Below, piece after piece: positions 18,884 to 32,209 of a stretch of 37,374 bases of DNA. Source of the stretch: Roseovarius sp. (GTDB lineage Bacteria > Pseudomonadota > Alphaproteobacteria > Rhodobacterales > Rhodobacteraceae); the NCBI GenBank assembly GCA_026709325.1, contig JAPOTF010000025.1:1-37374 (forward strand), read 5' to 3'. The position numbers were made by a program, and so were the translations under genes. Position 1 is the first letter of the stretch. Every line of letters starts with the position of its first letter. The notes under the pieces are model-generated. The model ran no database searches and was not told the origin of the DNA. It saw only the letters and a program-made list of their open reading frames with translations.

Positions 18884-21394
18884 ATGAAATACATGCGCTT
18901 TAATCCCGGATTGATGAAAATTGCAAAATTGGCTGGCAAAGCAATCCAGGGGGCATGCGCAATTCTCGCAGTAATGCTTGTTCTTTTAATGGTTTCGGAG
19001 GGAGTTAAGGCTCAGGAGTATGAGTTTTCCACCATATTGGTGGAGGGCAATCAGCGCATTGAATCGGCGACAATCAAAAACTACGCCGGAATATATGAAG
19101 GCGTTACCGTTTCCGATGGCGACATTAATGATGCATATCAAAGGGTCCTGCAAAGCGGCCTTTTCGAAAGCGTCGAGATCGACCCGCAGGGGGATGTTCT
19201 GACGATAGCGGTCGTGGAATTTCCAACGGTAAATCAAATAGTTTTTGAGGGAAACCAGCGCATTAACGATTCGGTTTTCGAGCGGATTATTGAAAGCAGA
19301 CCCAAGCAGGTTTTCAGCCCAAGCAAGGCCGAGCGGGATGCCGATTTAATCGCGGAAGGGTATCTGCGCGACGGTCGCGTGTCGGCTCGCGTAACGCCCA
19401 AGGTAATCAGGCGGAGCGACAACCGCGTAGATCTCGTGTTCGAAATATTCGAAGGTCAGGCGATCGAGGTTAAGCGCATAGGTTTTGTGGGCAACCGCAG
19501 CTTTTCAGATCGCCGCTTGCGCAGAGTTGTGGAAAGCAAACAGGCTGGACTGCTCAGGTTTTTGACGAAACTTGACACGTTTGTCGAGGACCGCCTCGAG
19601 TTTGACAGGCAGGTGCTTACGGATTTCTACGCTTCACGGGGATATGTAGATTTCCGGGTTACGGGAACGAACGCGGAACTGACCCGGGAGCGGGATGGCT
19701 ATTTCATCACGTTCAACGTCGAGGAGGGACAGCAGTTCCGCTTTGGAAACATTGAAACGGTAACGGACAGGACGGATCTTGACGCCGACGAGTTTCATCA
19801 GGCCCTGAAGCTTAAATCGGGCGTCGTGTATTCTCCAACCCATGTTGACAGATCGATAGCCAGAATGGAGCGTCTGGCAATTCAGAAGGGAATCGAGTTT
19901 TTAAGGGTTGAGCCGCAAATAACCCGCAATGAGCGCGATCTAACGCTTGACGTAACCTTTTCACTTAATCGCGGGCCTCGCATTTTTGTCGAGCGAATTG
20001 ACATTGAAGGCAACACGACAACGCTCGACAGGGTTGTCCGCCGCCAGATTGATGTAGTAGAGGGGGACCCCTTCAATCCGAGGCAGATTCGCGAGGCTGC
20101 TGAAAGAATTCGCGCACTTGGATACTTTGCAAGTTCCGAAGTCAACACCCGCGAGGGATCGAGACCCGATCAGGTCATTGTGGATGTTGATGTCGAGGAA
20201 ACCACCACCGGCACCTTGTCTTTTGGAGCGGGCTATTCATCCGACCAGGGTCTGGGCGTGACAATTGGATTCTCCGAAAGAAATTTTCTCGGGCGCGGAC
20301 AGATTCTGTCAGCCGACATTGCGGCATCATCTGATACCACAAACTACAACATAAATTTTGTCGAGCCCGCGTTTCTTGGACGGGATGTCATATTTGGTTT
20401 GGCCACGCAGCTCCAGGAGACGGAGTCGGCCAACAGCGCCTATGACACGAGCCGTGGAGAGTTGCGTCCGAGTCTCGGATTTCCAATAAATGATAATTCC
20501 CGCGTGACGGTATATTATTCGGTCGGTTACAGTGAAGTTACCTCTTATCGGGGCGTGGGGTCAGGTCAACGGAAAACAACAACTATATATGCTAAGAATA
20601 CTACTGAAGATGGTAAGATGGTGAGATCTCATACCGAAAACATGAATGAAGGTAAGCTAGTCGATGAGTGCGATCAAATAAAGGAAGAATATTATTCAAA
20701 AAATGCCTATATATGTGCCTATGGTCCAAGCGTACTGCAAAATGATGTTGATCAAGGACGATTGAATAAGCATGCTTTGGGACTTCGCTATTTGCGGGAC
20801 ACGCGCCGGAGTGGACTGAATCCCAATGCGGGGATTCTATTGGACGCCGGCATCGAAATTGCCGGAATTGCAAGTGATCAGGAATATATTCAGGCAACTG
20901 GTCGTTTAATGGGTCAAACCCGGGTTCTTGGGGAAGACGTTTTGCTGCGCTCTTCATTGGAGGGCGGGATTATCAATATGCTGGGCGGTAAGCGCAGCAG
21001 AGCAATTGATCGCTTTACGCATCAGATAATACGAGGTTTTGACTCCAACGGCATCGGGCCCAGTCAGCGAGGAGAGCGGGTGGGCGGCGAAAAGTATGCC
21101 GCGCTAAAATTCGAAACCGAATTTCCCATTGGTGTTCCCGACGAGTTTGGAGTTTCAGGCGGAGCCTATTATGATGTGGGATCTTTGTGGGGGCTGGACA
21201 AGTTTGGTAGGCCAACTGATCCGAACGGGCCGGGAATTAAATCCCGCGACTTTAAACTTCGGCAGGTTGTGGGATTTGCGCTCTTTTGGGAAACCCCTCT
21301 TGGCCCCTTGCGCATGAATTTTTCACATGTTCTGGATAAGCAGCCCGAGGACAAGACAAGATCTTTCGACCTGAGCGTCCGAACAGATTTTTAG
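18884..21394 (+). CDS. bamA: Outer membrane assembly factor BamA
   Basis: The Omp85 protein that folds and inserts outer-membrane beta-barrel proteins. 836 residues: signal peptide (cleavage near VKA-QE, about residue 43), five POTRA domains up to about residue 435 (repeated GNQRI/GNRSF/GNTT strand-turn pattern), then the 16-strand barrel with the conserved RGF (Arg717) and a C-terminal phenylalanine. Residues about 560-630, encoded by 20570-20770, are an insertion that is richer in A and T than the flanks and carries two cysteines (596 and 611), probably a surface loop. The total length is above the common range. It is followed by skp after one base. Confidence 0.95.
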   Translation: MKYMRFNPGLMKIAKLAGKAIQGACAILAVMLVLLMVSEGVKAQEYEFSTILVEGNQRIESATIKNYAGIYEGVTVSDGDINDAYQRVLQSGLFESVEIDPQGDVLTIAVVEFPTVNQIVFEGNQRINDSVFERIIESRPKQVFSPSKAERDADLIAEGYLRDGRVSARVTPKVIRRSDNRVDLVFEIFEGQAIEVKRIGFVGNRSFSDRRLRRVVESKQAGLLRFLTKLDTFVEDRLEFDRQVLTDFYASRGYVDFRVTGTNAELTRERDGYFITFNVEEGQQFRFGNIETVTDRTDLDADEFHQALKLKSGVVYSPTHVDRSIARMERLAIQKGIEFLRVEPQITRNERDLTLDVTFSLNRGPRIFVERIDIEGNTTTLDRVVRRQIDVVEGDPFNPRQIREAAERIRALGYFASSEVNTREGSRPDQVIVDVDVEETTTGTLSFGAGYSSDQGLGVTIGFSERNFLGRGQILSADIAASSDTTNYNINFVEPAFLGRDVIFGLATQLQETESANSAYDTSRGELRPSLGFPINDNSRVTVYYSVGYSEVTSYRGVGSGQRKTTTIYAKNTTEDGKMVRSHTENMNEGKLVDECDQIKEEYYSKNAYICAYGPSVLQNDVDQGRLNKHALGLRYLRDTRRSGLNPNAGILLDAGIEIAGIASDQEYIQATGRLMGQTRVLGEDVLLRSSLEGGIINMLGGKRSRAIDRFTHQIIRGFDSNGIGPSQRGERVGGEKYAALKFETEFPIGVPDEFGVSGGAYYDVGSLWGLDKFGRPTDPNGPGIKSRDFKLRQVVGFALFWETPLGPLRMNFSHVLDKQPEDKTRSFDLSVRTDF

Positions 21395-21395
21395 A

Positions 21396-21986
21396 ATGCT
21401 CAAAACCGTACATGTCCTGTTATTGGCATTCACGGCAATCCTAAACATGGGATTGATGATTTCATTTGCTGAAGCCGTGGAAATATATGTTGTTGATGAC
21501 AGTCAGGTGATTGAACGTTCAAAATATGGAAAACACATCAAAAGTGAATATGACGCAAAACGGGCCTGTCTCGATAAAGAGCAGAAATCAATATCGGAGG
21601 AGCTAACCAAAGAAGAAGAAGTCCTGGTGTCGCTGCGTGACAATATCAGGATGTATGAGGGCGAGGAGAGAGAAGAAAGGCAAAGGGAATTCAATGGCAA
21701 GGCGGACAAGTTTCATGTGAAGGTGCAGTCACTCAGGGAGGAGGTTCAAATTAAATCCTCGCTTATTGAGCTGGAATACAACAGGGCCAGGGAAAAATAC
21801 CGGCGGCATTTGCAGGAGATACTCAATGGAATTTCCTCAAAAATCGGCGCGGATATAATAATCCCGATATCAAGTGTTTTTGTGTTTAACAGGGAGTATG
21901 ATTTAACAAATGAGGTTATCGAGGTGTCCAATTCCATTTTTGACAGAGAACCACGTGAAGAAAAACCTGTAAAGTGCCAAATTTAA
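21396..21986 (+). CDS. skp: OmpH/Skp-family periplasmic chaperone
   Basis: A 196-residue secreted OmpH-family protein. A signal peptide (about 27 residues, AEA-VE) leads to the typical first strand VEIYVVDDSQVIERSKYGKHI, then a long charged helical hairpin (about residues 55-145; many Glu and Lys, coiled-coil like), then a returning beta part and a basic/acidic tail ending KCQI. Skp trimers hold unfolded outer-membrane proteins in the periplasm for BamA. It starts one base after the bamA stop, so the two are co-expressed. In relatives lpxD follows; here fabZ does. Confidence 0.88.
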   Translation: MLKTVHVLLLAFTAILNMGLMISFAEAVEIYVVDDSQVIERSKYGKHIKSEYDAKRACLDKEQKSISEELTKEEEVLVSLRDNIRMYEGEEREERQREFNGKADKFHVKVQSLREEVQIKSSLIELEYNRAREKYRRHLQEILNGISSKIGADIIIPISSVFVFNREYDLTNEVIEVSNSIFDREPREEKPVKCQI

Positions 21987-22071
21987 AATAGATTGTTAAG
22001 GCATGAGTTTCTTTGACCCGCAGTGTTTCCTGAAGCAGGCGCAGCATCAGTTATAAATGAAGGATGGTTAA

Positions 22072-22545
22072 ATGGGAGACAGTCTTAAATCAGCCGATAT
22101 TCAGACAATTCAGCGAATAATCCCGCACAGATATCCGTTTCTGTATGTGGACAGGGTGATTGACATTGACGGGTACAAGTCATGTATTGGAATTAAAAAT
22201 GTCACAATGAATGAACCGTTCTTTGCCGGTCATTTTCCAGGAAGACCAATAATGCCAGGGGTTGCAATAGTCGAGGCCATGGCGCAAACGGCAGCGGTAA
22301 TGGTGGGTTCGGAATTCCAAATGCATGACCAAAATATCCAGGTTTATTTCATGGGCATAGACAACTGCAAATTTCGCAAAATGGTGATTCCGGGCGACGT
22401 GCTGAAAATGAAAATAGAAACGGTTCGGGGCAGGCCCGGAGCCAAGATCTGGAAATTTAACGGTATCGCCAATGTGCGAGATGATTTGGCCTGCGAGGCC
22501 GGCTTTACCGCAATGATGGATATGCCCCGGGAGAAAGACGCGTGA
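22072..22545 (+). CDS. fabZ: 3-hydroxyacyl-ACP dehydratase FabZ
   Basis: A 157-residue hotdog-fold dehydratase that converts 3-hydroxyacyl-ACP to trans-2-enoyl-ACP in fatty acid synthesis. Active-site His54 lies in [12 protein letters not shown] and Glu68 in VEAMAQTAA. The N-terminal [16 protein letters not shown] is typical. It competes with LpxA for 3-hydroxyacyl-ACP, so placement next to lpxA links membrane phospholipid and lipid A supply. It overlaps lpxA by four bases (GTGA). Confidence 0.97.
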   Translation: MGDSLKSADIQTIQRIIPHRYPFLYVDRVIDIDGYKSCIGIKNVTMNEPFFAGHFPGRPIMPGVAIVEAMAQTAAVMVGSEFQMHDQNIQVYFMGIDNCKFRKMVIPGDVLKMKIETVRGRPGAKIWKFNGIANVRDDLACEAGFTAMMDMPREKDA

Positions 22546-23345
22546 CAACCGAGTATGTGACGTCAATACACCCAAGTTCGATCATAGAAACCGGAGCGAA
22601 AATTGGGGCGGGATGCCAGATAGGCCCATTCTGCCACGTGGGGTCACGGGTGGTGCTTGGGGATGGCGTTGTGCTTAAATCGCATGTGGTTGTCGCCGGC
22701 AATACGGAAATAGGAAATGACACGATCGTGTTTCCCTTTGCATGCATAGGGGAAATTCCGCAGGATCTTAAATTCGCAGGCGAAGAGACATCTCTCGTTA
22801 TAGGCAGACGCAATCGAATTCGAGAGCATGTAACCATGCACACGGGCACCGCTGGAGGCGGCGGGATAACCCGAATTGGGGATGACGGTCTTTTCATGGC
22901 GGGATGCCATGTTGCGCATGATGTTCAAATTGGCGACAGAGTGATCATTGTCAACAATGCCGCGCTTGCCGGTCATTGCATAGTGGAAGACGACGCCATA
23001 ATAGGGGGTTTGGTGGGAGTGCATCAATGGGTGCGAATTGGCAGAGGGGCAATTATAGGTGCCGTAACGATGGTTGCGAACGATGTCATTCCATATGGTC
23101 TTGTACAGGCGCCAAGGGGCGAACTCGATGGCTTAAACCTGATCGGTCTGAAGCGAAGAGGCGTTTCGCGTTCGGAAATCAGCGAACTCCGCTCCGCCTT
23201 TCGTGTACTTGCCAAACGCGAGGGAACGTTTCAGGATCGCGCCAGTCAGCTGGGGCGCGACAACGAAAACAGACTGGTGCGCGATATTGTGAATTTTATT
23301 CTAGTGGACAGTGATCGGTCGTTTTTGACTCCAAACCCGGAGTAG
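22542..23345 (+). CDS. lpxA: UDP-N-acetylglucosamine O-acyltransferase
   Basis: The first lipid A enzyme, transferring 3-hydroxyacyl from ACP to the 3-OH of UDP-GlcNAc. The 267-residue protein is a left-handed beta-helix of hexapeptide repeats up to about residue 190, with the catalytic His126 in GCHVAHD, and a helical C-terminal domain ([19 protein letters not shown]). It starts with GTG 22542, overlapping the fabZ stop; translation is presumably coupled. lpxI follows after three bases. Confidence 0.97.
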   Translation: MTTEYVTSIHPSSIIETGAKIGAGCQIGPFCHVGSRVVLGDGVVLKSHVVVAGNTEIGNDTIVFPFACIGEIPQDLKFAGEETSLVIGRRNRIREHVTMHTGTAGGGGITRIGDDGLFMAGCHVAHDVQIGDRVIIVNNAALAGHCIVEDDAIIGGLVGVHQWVRIGRGAIIGAVTMVANDVIPYGLVQAPRGELDGLNLIGLKRRGVSRSEISELRSAFRVLAKREGTFQDRASQLGRDNENRLVRDIVNFILVDSDRSFLTPNPE

Positions 23346-23348
23346 AAG

Positions 23349-24263
23349 ATGACGGTTGCTCTCATCGCGGGGCAGGGCGATTTACCGCCTCATCTTGCAA
23401 ACATCCTCGCGAGGCGCGGAAAACACCCTCTGGTTTATGAGCTCGAGCAGTTTCCCTCCAGCATTTCGAATAACATTGCCCGCACTCGTTTTAGGCTGGA
23501 GCATTTCGGAAGCTTTCTTGAGAATCTTCGCGCTTTGAAAGTGAGACATTTATGCATGGCGGGATCAATGAAGCGCGTTCCAGTGAATCCGGCGCTTGTT
23601 GATGCGGCGACAATGCCTTTAATTCCTCGTTTGAAAACAGGTCTTGCAAAGGGCGATGACGGCACTTTGAGAATGTTCATTGAAATATTCGAAGAGCGGG
23701 GCATTGAGGTAATTGGCGCGGCGGATATTGATCCGGAACTGCTTCCCGCTGCCGGAATAGTCAATGGACCGCTTCCTGACGGGATTGAAAATGAAGTGAA
23801 CGTCGCCATGTCGGCTTTATCGGAAATGGCTCTGAAAGATCTCGGGCAGGCGGTTGTGGTTCGCAATGCAAAAATTGCTCAACGGGAAGATGAAAATGGC
23901 ACTGATGCCATGCTTCAAAAGGAAATTCCCAAGTCAGCAATGGCGGAAATTCCCGATGTCACCCGGTTAATCGGCGAAGAAAATCTTGAGAACGCTGTTT
24001 TAAGGATTTCCTGCATTCGAGGCGAATATATCGACAACATTAATGGAATTCTTTTCAAGGCGCCAAAGCCGGGGCAGGAAATGAGAGCGGACATGCCTCT
24101 CGTTGGAATTGCGACTGCCATCAATGCAGCTTTGGCGGGTCTTTCGGGGATTGTGGTGGAAGCCGGCGGAGTGATGGTCCTGAACCGGGCTTTGGTTCGA
24201 AGACTTCTCGAGTCGCTTGGCATGTTCATTTGGGTCATGCCACGTGGAAGGCATGAGAGGTGA
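23349..24263 (+). CDS. lpxI: UDP-2,3-diacylglucosamine pyrophosphatase LpxI
   Basis: The alphaproteobacterial alternative to LpxH: it cleaves UDP-2,3-diacylglucosamine to lipid X and UMP in the cytoplasm. 304 residues with the N-terminal ALIAGQGDLPPHLA motif, KGDDGTLRMFIEIFEERG, NGTDAML and the late KAPKPGQEMRADMPLVGIAT and GIVVEAGGVMVLNR segments of the former DUF1009 family. The stretch at residues 190-230 is less like the family than the ends. The stop overlaps the GTG of lpxB by four bases. Confidence 0.93.
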   Translation: MTVALIAGQGDLPPHLANILARRGKHPLVYELEQFPSSISNNIARTRFRLEHFGSFLENLRALKVRHLCMAGSMKRVPVNPALVDAATMPLIPRLKTGLAKGDDGTLRMFIEIFEERGIEVIGAADIDPELLPAAGIVNGPLPDGIENEVNVAMSALSEMALKDLGQAVVVRNAKIAQREDENGTDAMLQKEIPKSAMAEIPDVTRLIGEENLENAVLRISCIRGEYIDNINGILFKAPKPGQEMRADMPLVGIATAINAALAGLSGIVVEAGGVMVLNRALVRRLLESLGMFIWVMPRGRHER

Positions 24264-25417
24264 AGGTTTTTCTAATAGCTGGCGAAGCATCCGGGGATAT
24301 GCTTGGCGCATCGCTCATGGTCGGACTTAAGTCACTAGCCGATGTCGAATTTAGCGGCGTCGGCGGCATCCAAATGCAACGGGAAGGTTTGGAATCGCTT
24401 TTTCCAATAGATGAATTGAGCCTCATTGGAATTGTCGAGATTCTGCCAAAGTACTTTCATCTATCCAGGAGAATCAGGGAAACCGCAAATGCGGTGCTAA
24501 AGGCCAGGCCAGATGTTTTGATTACCATTGACAGTCCCGATTTTTGCTTGCGCGTCGCGAAAATTGTAAAGCGAAAAACCGGTATTAGAACAGTGCATTA
24601 CGTTGCTCCATCGGTATGGGCTTGGCGACCGAAAAGAGCCCAAAGGATGGCAGCCGCAATCGATCACGTTCTTGCCCTTCTTCCATTTGAGGTGCCTTAC
24701 ATGGAGGCTGCCGGCATGGAATGCGATTTTGTTGGTCATCCGGTGGCTTCGGGTCGTCAGGCGACTTGCGGGGAAATCAGCGATTTTCGCAAACGTCACA
24801 ATATCGGAAATTCCCCCGTCCTAATGGTGCTGCCCGGATCCCGTAAAGCGGAGTTGGCAAGGCTCGGGCCCATTTTTGGTGAATCGGTTAAACAGGTGCT
24901 GGCCAGATATTCCGATTTGCGACTTGTGCTGCCAACACCGTCAAGCCGCTTGACGCAATTGCGGGAACTCGCGAGCGACTGGCCGGGAAACCCCGTAATT
25001 ATCTCTTCGGACAATGGAGAATCAAATCAGGGCCAACGCGAAAAGGCCGCGGCATTTGGAGCGGCAAACTGGGCCCTGGCCGCCTCGGGAACCGTGTCAC
25101 TGGAACTCGCCGCGGCCGAGGTGCCAATGGTGATTGCATATGATGTTGCATGGCTGTCGCGGGCAATAATATCCAAAATGATAAAAATCGACACATTGAC
25201 TCTTGTAAATCTTGTAAGTGAAACCCGTGCCATACCGGAGTGCAACGGAAGAAAATGCAAACCCAGGTATATTGTGCCAAAACTGATGGAGGTAATGGAG
25301 TCTTCCGGTGACCAGATAGGTGCAATGCGCGCAACCATGCAGAGACTGGGTCGCGACGGCGAGGACTCCGGTCTGCGCGCGGCCAGGGCCGTAATCTCCC
25401 GACTGGAGAGGCGGTGA
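24260..25417 (+). CDS. lpxB: Lipid-A-disaccharide synthase
   Basis: A GT19 family glycosyltransferase of 385 residues that joins lipid X and UDP-2,3-diacylglucosamine into the lipid A disaccharide. It begins KVFLIAGEASGDMLGASLM, with GVGG, HYVAPSVWAWRPKRA, FVGHP, VLMVLPGSRKAEL and a late SGTVSLELAAAEVPMVIAY. It starts at GTG 24260, which overlaps the lpxI stop. It is the last gene of the envelope cluster. No obvious U-tailed terminator follows; a hairpin lies at 25442-25469. Confidence 0.96.
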   Translation: MKVFLIAGEASGDMLGASLMVGLKSLADVEFSGVGGIQMQREGLESLFPIDELSLIGIVEILPKYFHLSRRIRETANAVLKARPDVLITIDSPDFCLRVAKIVKRKTGIRTVHYVAPSVWAWRPKRAQRMAAAIDHVLALLPFEVPYMEAAGMECDFVGHPVASGRQATCGEISDFRKRHNIGNSPVLMVLPGSRKAELARLGPIFGESVKQVLARYSDLRLVLPTPSSRLTQLRELASDWPGNPVIISSDNGESNQGQREKAAAFGAANWALAASGTVSLELAAAEVPMVIAYDVAWLSRAIISKMIKIDTLTLVNLVSETRAIPECNGRKCKPRYIVPKLMEVMESSGDQIGAMRATMQRLGRDGEDSGLRAARAVISRLERR

Positions 25418-25441
25418 CGGTTTTCCGCGTGTAATTTTCCG

Positions 25442-25469
25442 CATGATCTGAGGCCAAAGCCGGATCATG
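25442..25469. other. Hairpin between lpxB and mnmA
   Basis: CATGATC at 25442-25448 pairs with GATCATG at 25463-25469, with an inner GGC-CAAA-GCC stem. No T run follows on either strand, so it is only a candidate terminator or transcript-end stabiliser for the convergent lpxB and mnmA transcripts. Confidence 0.4.
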
Positions 25470-25587
25470 ATATTGACTTAGCCGTTTCCCGCAAATTCCG
25501 AAATCCCGTTTACGCCGGCGGTGGCCGGTTTTCACATGCAAAGACCCACGTGATGCATGGATTGTTTCCCAATGCGGCAAACTGAAA

Positions 25588-26727
25588 TTACAGACCTTTT
25601 GATATCCAGCCGCCTCCAAGAACCCGCGAGCCGCCGGTTTCATAAAACACGCATGCCTGACCAGGCGACACTCCAAGCTCGGGCGCAAGCAGTTCGACAT
25701 TTGCGCTGTTGTTGTCCGCAGGTCGTATGACCGCTTCCTCCGGTGGTCTTGTTGAACGTATTTTAGCGGATACGCACCATTCGCTTTTTGAATCAAGAGG
25801 CCGGTCGCCCAGCCAGTTTATTTCTTTTACCGGCACAATCCGGGTGGATAACATTTCCCTGGGACCGACTATGACCTGTCTTTTGTCCGAATCAAGCTTT
25901 ATCACGTAAAGCGGTTCGGAAAGACCGCCAATGCCAAGTCCGCGACGCTGGCCAATGGTATAGTGAATTGCACCTTCGTGGTTTCCCAAAATCCTGCCAT
26001 CGGCATGAACTATATCCCCGGGTTCAGAGGCCCCCGGCCGAAGTTTTTCTATTACCGCGCCATAGTTTCCCCCGGGAACAAAGCAGATATCCTGACTGTC
26101 GGGCTTGTCCGAGATGACAAGTCCGTATTTCCTTGCCAGTTCCCTCGTTGAGGCCTTGGAGGGCATGTTCCCCAATGGAAACCTCAGATATTTCAGTTGC
26201 CGAGCAGTTGTGGTGAACAAAAAATAGGACTGGTCGCGCTCCATGTCTGTCGCGCGATGAAGTTCAGGTCCATGCGCGCCAAGTTTGCGCTGGATGTAAT
26301 GCCCCGTTGCCATGCAGTCCGCATCCAGGTCGCGGGCGGTTTCAAGCAAATCCCTGAATTTGACGCGCTCGTTGCATCTTATGCATGGGACGGGTGTGGA
26401 TCCGGACATGTAGCTATCGGCAAACTCGTCAATTACCTCATTTCGGAATATGTTTTCGTAATCAAGGACGTAATGCGGAAAACTCATCTCTTCGGCAACG
26501 CGTCTTGCATCATGGATATCCACGCCGGCGCAGCAGGCGCCCTTTTTGGCAAGAGCCGCGCCATGATCGTACAACTGAAGCGTAATTCCGATTACTTCAT
26601 AGCCTGCTTCGGACAACATGGCCGCGACTACGGAGGAATCGACTCCTCCCGACATGGCCACGACAACGCGCGTTTCTCCAGGTGGTTTGGAAAACCCGAG
26701 TGAATTAAGAGTCGAATCAAGAGGCAT
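25588..26727 (-). CDS. mnmA: tRNA-specific 2-thiouridylase MnmA
   Basis: A 379-residue enzyme that forms 2-thiouridine at position 34 of tRNA-Lys, Glu and Gln. The ATP-binding PP-loop is SGGVDSS (residues 26-32); the two catalytic cysteines are in CIRCN (Cys118) and [10 protein letters not shown] (near residue 215). The GHYI and [12 protein letters not shown] segments and the C-terminal beta domain are present. It is convergent with lpxB and its start is divergent from the outer-membrane barrel gene, so the region after 26727 holds its promoter. Confidence 0.96.
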   Translation of the reverse strand: MPLDSTLNSLGFSKPPGETRVVVAMSGGVDSSVVAAMLSEAGYEVIGITLQLYDHGAALAKKGACCAGVDIHDARRVAEEMSFPHYVLDYENIFRNEVIDEFADSYMSGSTPVPCIRCNERVKFRDLLETARDLDADCMATGHYIQRKLGAHGPELHRATDMERDQSYFLFTTTARQLKYLRFPLGNMPSKASTRELARKYGLVISDKPDSQDICFVPGGNYGAVIEKLRPGASEPGDIVHADGRILGNHEGAIHYTIGQRRGLGIGGLSEPLYVIKLDSDKRQVIVGPREMLSTRIVPVKEINWLGDRPLDSKSEWCVSAKIRSTRPPEEAVIRPADNNSANVELLAPELGVSPGQACVFYETGGSRVLGGGWISKGL

Positions 26728-26782
26728 TTGGACAACCTAAGACTATCGCACGTGCAACATATTTGCCCGCGTGTTCGCAAGT

Positions 26783-26811
26783 TTGGACCGTTTTTACATG
26801 AGCAATATATG
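26783..26811 (+). promoter_or_regulatory. Weak promoter candidate before leader terminator
   Basis: TTGGAC at 26783-26788 and TATATG at 26806-26811 are 17 bases apart and could form a plus-strand sigma-70 promoter. It would start a leader or small RNA of about 115 bases ending at the terminator at 26903-26932. Both boxes match consensus only partly. Confidence 0.3.
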
Positions 26812-26902
26812 AAAGTCACTATTTTCAAACAGTCTTTTCCGTGTGATCCAAAAAATAATTTTTGCGCTTGCGCCTAAGCCTGGGGGCGAATAGCGGGCAA
26901 TC

Positions 26903-26932
26903 AAGGGATGCCCATTATGGGCATCCCTTTTT
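26903..26932 (+). terminator. Intrinsic terminator in leader of barrel gene
   Basis: AAGGGATGCCC at 26903-26913 pairs perfectly with GGGCATCCCTT at 26919-26929 around the loop ATTAT, and the stem runs into five T residues (26928-26932). This is a textbook plus-strand intrinsic terminator. No plus-strand gene ends before it: upstream is mnmA on the other strand. It lies 17 bases before the start codon of the barrel gene, so it is either an attenuator or the end of a small RNA. Confidence 0.8.
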
Positions 26933-26949
26933 GTGTGAAAGGAAACACA

Positions 26950-27648
26950 GTGAAAGTATTAACTGCAATAATATCGGCGTCTTTTTTGTTTGGCATGCCC
27001 GCTTTGGCTGAACCATTCAATGGACCTGTGCTCGGTCTGTCTCTTGGTCAGTCAAGGGGAAGTGTGGATTTTAATTTCAACGGTACGGTAAATGGTTCGC
27101 CTAACAAGGAAACCGGAGACATTCCGATGTCGCTTGATGGCGGCGAATTTGGCGTATATGCCGGATACCGTCACGCGTTTGACGGCGGTTTTGTGATTGG
27201 GGCAGAGCTTGGCTACATAAACGGCCGGGCAAAAAGCTCATCGAGGATTTCCGTAAGAGATTTGGATTTCAGCATTGCCGTAGAGAAAAACTCCCAATTT
27301 TACTTTGATTTTAAACCGGGGTTTGCAAATGGGGAGGGCATGATGATTTACGGTCTCATAGGATATCAGAGAACCGGTTTTGATGGCATTTATACCGATA
27401 ACGACACCGGTACCGCAAAGGTCGTAAAGGCTTCCACAAGTTCGAGCGATTTGCGCATTGGCTTTGGGGTTGAATATGCATTAAGCGAAAACGTGACGAT
27501 TAGAGGACAATACCATCAGTCAAGCTTTGGCGATCTTGGCTTTGATTTTGTAAAGCCAAAGACCGAAAACGACATGATGGAAGATTTCATTGAGAAATAT
27601 GATGCTAGGGAAAGTGTCGTCTCAATTGGGATTACATTCGGCTTCTAA
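26950..27648 (+). CDS. Outer membrane beta-barrel protein
   Basis: A small porin-fold protein of 233 residues from GTG 26950. It begins MKVLTAIISASFLFG with signal-peptide cleavage at ALA-EPF, then alternating hydrophobic strands rich in Gly and aromatic residues (GEFGVYAGYRHAF, FVIGAELGYI, MIYGLIGYQRTGF, DLRIGFGVEYAL) and ends VVSIGITFGF with the terminal Phe needed for BamA recognition. It resembles 8-stranded OmpA/Omp25-like barrels. The open frame extends to 26908, but that ATG lies inside the terminator hairpin; GTG 26950 has AAAGGAAA before it. Ligand or role unknown; perhaps a structural or immune-exposed surface protein. Confidence 0.8.
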   Translation: MKVLTAIISASFLFGMPALAEPFNGPVLGLSLGQSRGSVDFNFNGTVNGSPNKETGDIPMSLDGGEFGVYAGYRHAFDGGFVIGAELGYINGRAKSSSRISVRDLDFSIAVEKNSQFYFDFKPGFANGEGMMIYGLIGYQRTGFDGIYTDNDTGTAKVVKASTSSSDLRIGFGVEYALSENVTIRGQYHQSSFGDLGFDFVKPKTENDMMEDFIEKYDARESVVSIGITFGF

Positions 27649-27683
27649 TTTTTTGCAATGCGAGCTTTTAGATGCATAAAAAC

Positions 27684-27709
27684 GGGCATGCCGGCCATTC
27701 GGCATGCCC
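27684..27709 (-). terminator. Strong hairpin after barrel gene
   Basis: GGGCATGCCG and CGGCATGCCC form a perfect 10-bp stem around a six-base loop. On the minus strand the stem is followed by GTTTTTATG, giving an intrinsic terminator in that direction. On the plus strand it lacks a T tail, so it may only weakly end the barrel gene transcript (stop at 27648). The arms resemble those of the hairpin upstream of the same gene. Confidence 0.6.
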
Positions 27710-27816
27710 ATTGTCGCGCATTTGCAGTTGAAGCCCGGAATGGCGCTCTGCATAATAAATTTGCCGCAAATTGATTGCGGTTTGCAAGTGCGACCTTGCC
27801 AGATTGAGGGGATTAA

Positions 27817-32084
<4,268 letters not shown>

Positions 32085-32209
32085 CGGTCTGCGTCAGCTT
32101 GCAAGACATCAATGCGCAGACTAGAATTTTATCGTGATTGCGGTGTAAGGCTGTTTTTTATGGCGGTCACTCCTGGCTTTGTATTTCGAGGATAACGGTT
32201 CGCGAGTGG

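Noticed and set aside
26908..26949. N-terminal extension MPIMGIPFCVKGNT on the barrel protein
   Set aside because: The ATG lies inside the terminator hairpin and the extra residues precede a complete signal peptide; GTG 26950 has its own ribosome-binding site.
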